DNA of 25,000 nt from Halocaridina rubra (lineage: Eukaryota > Arthropoda > Malacostraca > Decapoda > Atyidae), in assembly GCA_037179515.1 (NCBI GenBank), contig JAXCGZ010000119.1, positions 1 through 25,000 of the forward strand, written 5' to 3'. The notes below the pieces were generated by a model. The model was not told the origin of the DNA, did not search any database, and saw only the letters and a list, made by a program, of their open reading frames with translations. A program made the position numbers and the translations under genes. Shown here in pieces: positions 21,538 through 25,000 of the stretch (the first letter of the stretch is position 1; every line of letters begins with the position of its first letter).

Positions 21538-22830
21538 TACCTTTCACTCGACTCTGAAACTGACAGAGGCCTCTCCTGCTGCTAACAGAACGTTGCCGTC
21601 TTTGATTTTTTGTGTGTGTTTTTTTCTGCGAAGCTAGGCGATAATTGTGCCTACATTTCATTGCAGTCAATAGATTGTTGCATGCTGTTATTGCATAAAT
21701 ACTGATAAGATATCGGTAGTACCGCCATTTGCATAAATGTTTGTGCCACATGTCGCAACTGTTTAGAGGATAGATAGAACTCCCATTGACAAATTGTGGA
21801 GCCAGCAAGTTGCCACTTATGCTATATATATATACATTGATTATGACAGCAGGAATTTGAATATTAAAGGAGACTGTGTTAGAATAAGCATCACTATGAA
21901 ATATAAGTATAGAACTCTGTTCTTACTTCTGAATATCAGTCTCCATTGTATATATATTGATATTTTTGATTTAGTATATTTATTTTTATTGTTTATTATT
22001 CTTATTTTTTAATCATGATTATTAGTAATGTTATTATGTTGACTGATATTGTTGCTATCTCTCAATGGCCTGTTGCTAATTATTATTTTTGAAATGAAAT
22101 CAGCAGTAACTTGATGATTTGTATCTTTTATCTGAATTCATACTTGATGTTACTGTAGCCACCGCTAATAAGAATGTTTCTTTAGTGGCTTTTCTCAGCA
22201 TTTAATGATTGTTCTTTTTGACATTTATAGTAGAGTAATGCTATGTAGCAGTTGCTAAGTCCTAAGTATCTTGGAATAATAATCTAGTTGTGTAGACACA
22301 TACCTTCCATTACCACCCTATTCCTAGGCAGCCCCGACCTGCAAGTTCTAAAAGTCTTTAGATTTTGTCCGTCAGACAAGTCCCTAATGCCCATTGAATA
22401 GAGATTGCAATCACTTGCAGTTGCAGGGGAGGCAAAGTATAGCCTCGATTACCAACGTATGGCCATTGTTGGTACCCTGAAGTCATAGGGAACCTTTCTT
22501 ACAACTGTAGTAGTGACATAGGTTCAAACTTTCATCCCGAGATCTACTTCGAAGGTACGTGCGAGGGCCGTAAAGGAAGAGAAACGCTGTGACGTTGCAG
22601 GTCTCCTGCGTGGTGGTCTTAGTCAAGATCGGCCGAGGGCGGGACGAGGAAGCCGGGCTGGAAGGATTCGCGGGATGGGGCCCAGTCCTTGTCCTTTTTG
22701 CTTTGCCTAACCGAGTAACGGAGATATGGCAACAAACCTGGGCCTGCAGCGAGGACGGCGGGGGAGTGAAAGCGAAAGAATCCCCGAGGGAAACCGGGGA
22801 ATCGCACCTAGCAAGAATTCATGAGCAAGG

Positions 22831-23030
22831 GACAGAGAAAACGAAAGTCGTCCTAGACAGAGAAAGTAAAAGTCGTCCTAGACAGAGAAAACGAAAGTCG
22901 TCCTGGACAGAGAAAGTAAAAGTCGTCCTAGACAGAGAAAACGAAAGTCGTCCTAGACAGAGAAAGTAAAAGTCGTCCTAGACAGAGAAAGTAAAAGTCG
23001 TCCTAGACAGAGAAAGTAAAAGTCGTCCTA
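22831..23030. repeat. 25-bp minisatellite, eight units, inside the LTR element
   Basis: GTCGTCC recurs at 22847, 22872, 22897, 22922, 22947, 22972, 22997 and 23022, with a strict 25-bp period. Two unit types alternate at first (ending aaaacgaaa or aaagtaaaa), then the second type takes over. The array totals 200 bp. As 25 is not a multiple of 3, a translated frame cycles through three peptide forms. Confidence 0.95.
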
Positions 23031-23640
23031 TCCATTGGTCTCTGAATAGTAATATAATATGAAAGTAAAACATGTTTTGTTTCAGGAGTAGTTTTTAAGG
23101 CTTAATTTTAAGACAAATCAATGCCCCTAATAATGATAGGAATAGAATTTCTGAAGGTAAGGTCTCTTATAGAAATTACTGTTGATGTTATAGTCTATTG
23201 CATTTTACATGTTTATACATCTAATACTCACTAATTGTTTGCTAATGTTCTAAATGAGTCATAATCCTACTGTAATTAACTCAATTTTGTCTTTTAAAGA
23301 AACGAGAGAAGTAGATGAATTAATGTTTTGATTTAAACTGACTTGTTGATCTTAATTAATGTTTAATATTAGTTTCACACTGGAATTATGTTGTTTAAAT
23401 ATAAGAATATGTTTGTATTTCAGATTTCCAACAAGGACATAGACCCTGCATGCTCTAGTTGTCTGTAAAGGTACTCTCTATATGTTATGTTTGTGTAATT
23501 TGTATAGGAATTCTTAGAAAATAGCTTAAATAATTCGGCCCCATTTCTATTGTAAACTAATGTTAGCTAGGATATGTCCAAGAGCTCCCGGAAAACTAGT
23601 CCATGCTTCGACTGAAATAAGAGATATTTCAGTTTTGGTT
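23031..23640. other. AT-rich non-coding segment before the polypurine tract
   Basis: No frame, RNA or repeat supported. It ends with ttttggtt leading into the polypurine tract. Confidence 0.6.
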
Positions 23641-23648
23641 GGGAGGGA
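23641..23648 (+). promoter_or_regulatory. Polypurine tract
   Basis: gggaggga lies immediately 5' of the 3' LTR, where plus-strand DNA synthesis is primed in LTR elements. Confidence 0.8.
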
Positions 23649-24618
23649 TGTCGTATGACTTCTGTCATGCTGAAGCCAGCCCGCCATGCTGAAGCCAGAA
23701 TCTGAAACTTGTAACAGCTCTTGAGGGGTAACGGTTAGTCGAGGCCACGGATATTCTATTACATGCCCTCACTTTTATTGAGTTTTTGTGCCGCCCATGT
23801 GTTCCCTTGGGACCACCAAGAGTTGTGGCTAGGCACCTGGAACTAACCGCTGGCGCCATGCACCCCCCCCAAGAGGCCTACAGGATAAGGGACCCTCGGT
23901 CCTCGAAAACACCACAAGTCGTGGAGAGAAACATGTGAGGCTAGGGTGAAATAGAATACTCTCCCCAATTGTTTTCTGCGGTGCGGCCGGTGTTTGTAGA
24001 GGGCGTCAAGGAGATATGTGACCGGACCCCTGAGGCTTGGCATCCGACATGGAGTACCTGAGGAGGGTGGGAAAGGCCGAGAGTTAGCCCTTTCCTAAAC
24101 CGCACGAAACATCAACTTATGTTTCGTACGCAGGTACACGCCCAGGAGAGATGCCCAATAACTCCTCCTCGGAAGTAGGCGGGATTCCACTTTGAACCTG
24201 GCGCTGATTAGCTGGACTAGATCTGACTGATTTCATTGGAGAATTGGATGTTAAGCCACGCCCTGCCCCTGGGGGTATTTAAAGAGCCACCCAGGGCAGA
24301 GACAGTTAGTTAGAACTTTGCCAGGGGCACGAATAGATCATAGATTGTGATAGTCATAGGGTGGGGGCATTGGGGCATTGAGGCGTCGGATGTGTTGTAC
24401 TCTAGAATAAATATAAGTAAAGGAACTACTGCTTGTCCATTCTTACCTTGTACCCATCAGGTACTAATATATATAACCTAATAAACCACGCTACCATAAT
24501 TATAAGTTTATATACGTAGGAGGAAAAGCCCTACGTCAGTGGTGTCATTAGATGGGATAAACAAAACCAATACGTCAGTGGTGACGCTCGGTGAGATAAT
24601 AATAAAAGCACTACGTCA
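23649..24618 (+). repeat. 3' LTR (970 bp)
   Basis: It is colinear with the 5' LTR, with two substitutions and one single-base difference in a C run. It starts TGTCGTA (the 5' LTR has TGACGTA) and ends TACGTCA followed by target duplication CTCT. The TATA box is at 24276-24283. Confidence 0.95.
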
Positions 24619-25000
24619 CTCTCATAGTCTCTCTCTGCCTCTCTCCTTTTACTTAGGTAGTCATTTCTTGCTCTTTTGTAGGTTTGCCAAGCATTTATGT
24701 TTTTTCTCCTCCTATACCTTTTCCAGCATTTGTCTCTCCACTCCTTAGCTCTTTTACACCCATTATCAAACCATTTCTCTCTGGCATGAATTACACCTAC
24801 TTTGGTGACAGGTATGCAGCAATCTACTATCTTCCCATATTTCTCACGAAAGATGTCATACATTTCTTGTACAGATTTGTTGTAAAATAAGGTTCTCCAG
24901 TCAATAACTGCAAAAAGCTCATTCATTTTGATGTAATCTCCTTTCGGATAGTTCCTCCTCATGTCCTCAGTGCCTCTACTCTCAGGAAGAATATCTTCAA
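24619..25000 (-). pseudogene. LINE copy L6, 5'-ward part (linker), partial at window edge
   Basis: This is the other half of the LINE split by the LTR element. The minus-strand frame is open from the right window edge down to 24619. It reads through MNELFAVIDWRTLF, VQEMYDIFREKYGKIVDCC and the basic block KCWKRYRRRKNINAWQTYKR, matching L1 residues 1-80 and extending about 50 residues further upstream. Met at 24962 is not the true start: EDILPESRGTED precedes it in frame. The endonuclease domain would lie beyond 25000. The frame's apparent C-terminus at 24531 is read-through into LTR sequence. Confidence 0.9.

Larger units (their letters stand above)
18946..22588. other. Long non-coding interior of the LTR element
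   Basis: About 3.6 kb of AT-rich, stop-rich sequence where gag-pol would be expected. No frame shows RT, integrase or protease motifs. It includes a duplicated module (19275-19553), a TC tract (21458-21533) and nothing else I recognise. The origin is unknown: decayed pol is unlikely given the young LTRs, so captured or replaced sequence is the better guess. Confidence 0.65.
17251..24618 (+). mobile_element. Non-autonomous LTR retrotransposon (LARD-like), 7368 bp
   Basis: Two nearly identical direct LTRs (17251-18221 and 23649-24618) bound a 5427-bp interior. Target duplication CTCT lies at 17247-17250 and 24619-24622. Joining the flanks across one CTCT restores the LINE sequence seen in L1. 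A PBS-like TGG begins one base after the 5' LTR, and the purine run gggaggga directly precedes the 3' LTR. The interior has one plausible ORF (18292-18945) and no protease, RT, RNase H or integrase motif in any frame given. It must depend on a relative for pol. The superfamily (Ty3/gypsy or BEL) cannot be settled without pol. Confidence 0.93.

Noticed and set aside
22589..22969. 126-aa frame near the 3' end of the LTR element
   Set aside because: The C-terminal third is the 25-bp minisatellite read in rotating frames, and the rest has no recognisable domain. It could be a small element protein, but the sequence does not support it.
24531..24618. C-terminal 'fusion' of the LINE linker with a Leu-rich tail
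   Set aside because: This is read-through of the LINE frame into the 3' LTR. The same peptide appears antisense in the 5' LTR, so it is not a natural fusion protein.

Overview
The window is repeat-dominated eukaryotic DNA, most likely from an arthropod and probably a decapod crustacean. The inference rests on several things. There are very long dinucleotide and trinucleotide microsatellites: TG, TC, TA, ATT/AAT and GAA. Many copies of a CR1/jockey-type non-LTR retrotransposon are present. There are also dispersed repeats of a style I associate with shrimp, crab and crayfish sequences. I see no convincing host protein-coding gene, no rRNA and no intact functional tRNA gene. Nearly everything that can be named is a transposable element, a piece of one, or a simple repeat.

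Layout. (1) 1-5645: a head-to-tail run of LINE copies, all on the minus strand: L0 1-69, L1 70-2191, L2 2279-3668 and an old copy L3 3730-5645. They are separated by (TG)n tracts. L1 keeps an unbroken 661-residue reverse-transcriptase frame. L3 is interrupted by a small SINE-like element with a 19-bp target duplication. (2) 5646-11146: microsatellites, two inverted copies of a dispersed repeat (about 7.1 and 9.3 kb), two LINE 3'-end remnants and a 171-bp inverted-repeat MITE (8072-8242). (3) 11155-12634: a non-autonomous hAT-type element with 8-bp CTCTACAG target duplications. It carries a (TA)n tract and four exact-period 273-bp tandem units, each with a tRNA-like pol III A-box/B-box module. 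(4) 13006-17250: three more minus-strand copies of the same LINE (L4, L5, L6), again joined through (GT)n and a 14-bp tail motif. (5) 17251-24618: a 7368-bp LTR retrotransposon inserted into the reverse-transcriptase frame of L6, with CTCT target duplication. Its two LTRs (971 and 970 bp) differ at only three places, so the insertion is very young. It has a PBS-like site, a polypurine tract and one gag-position ORF of 217 aa, but no protease, reverse transcriptase or integrase in its 5.4-kb interior. It is therefore a large non-autonomous (LARD-like) element. (6) 24619-25000: the 5'-ward continuation of L6, still open at the window edge.

The nesting gives a relative chronology: the LINE copies came first, with L3 oldest and L1/L2/L5/L6 young, and the LTR element entered L6 last. 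The points most worth following are the serial LINE insertion into its own TG/GT tails, the hAT element that amplified pol III-type modules inside itself, and the LTR element. The LTR element has lost pol yet looks recently mobile, and its U5/PBS junction sequence is present three times.
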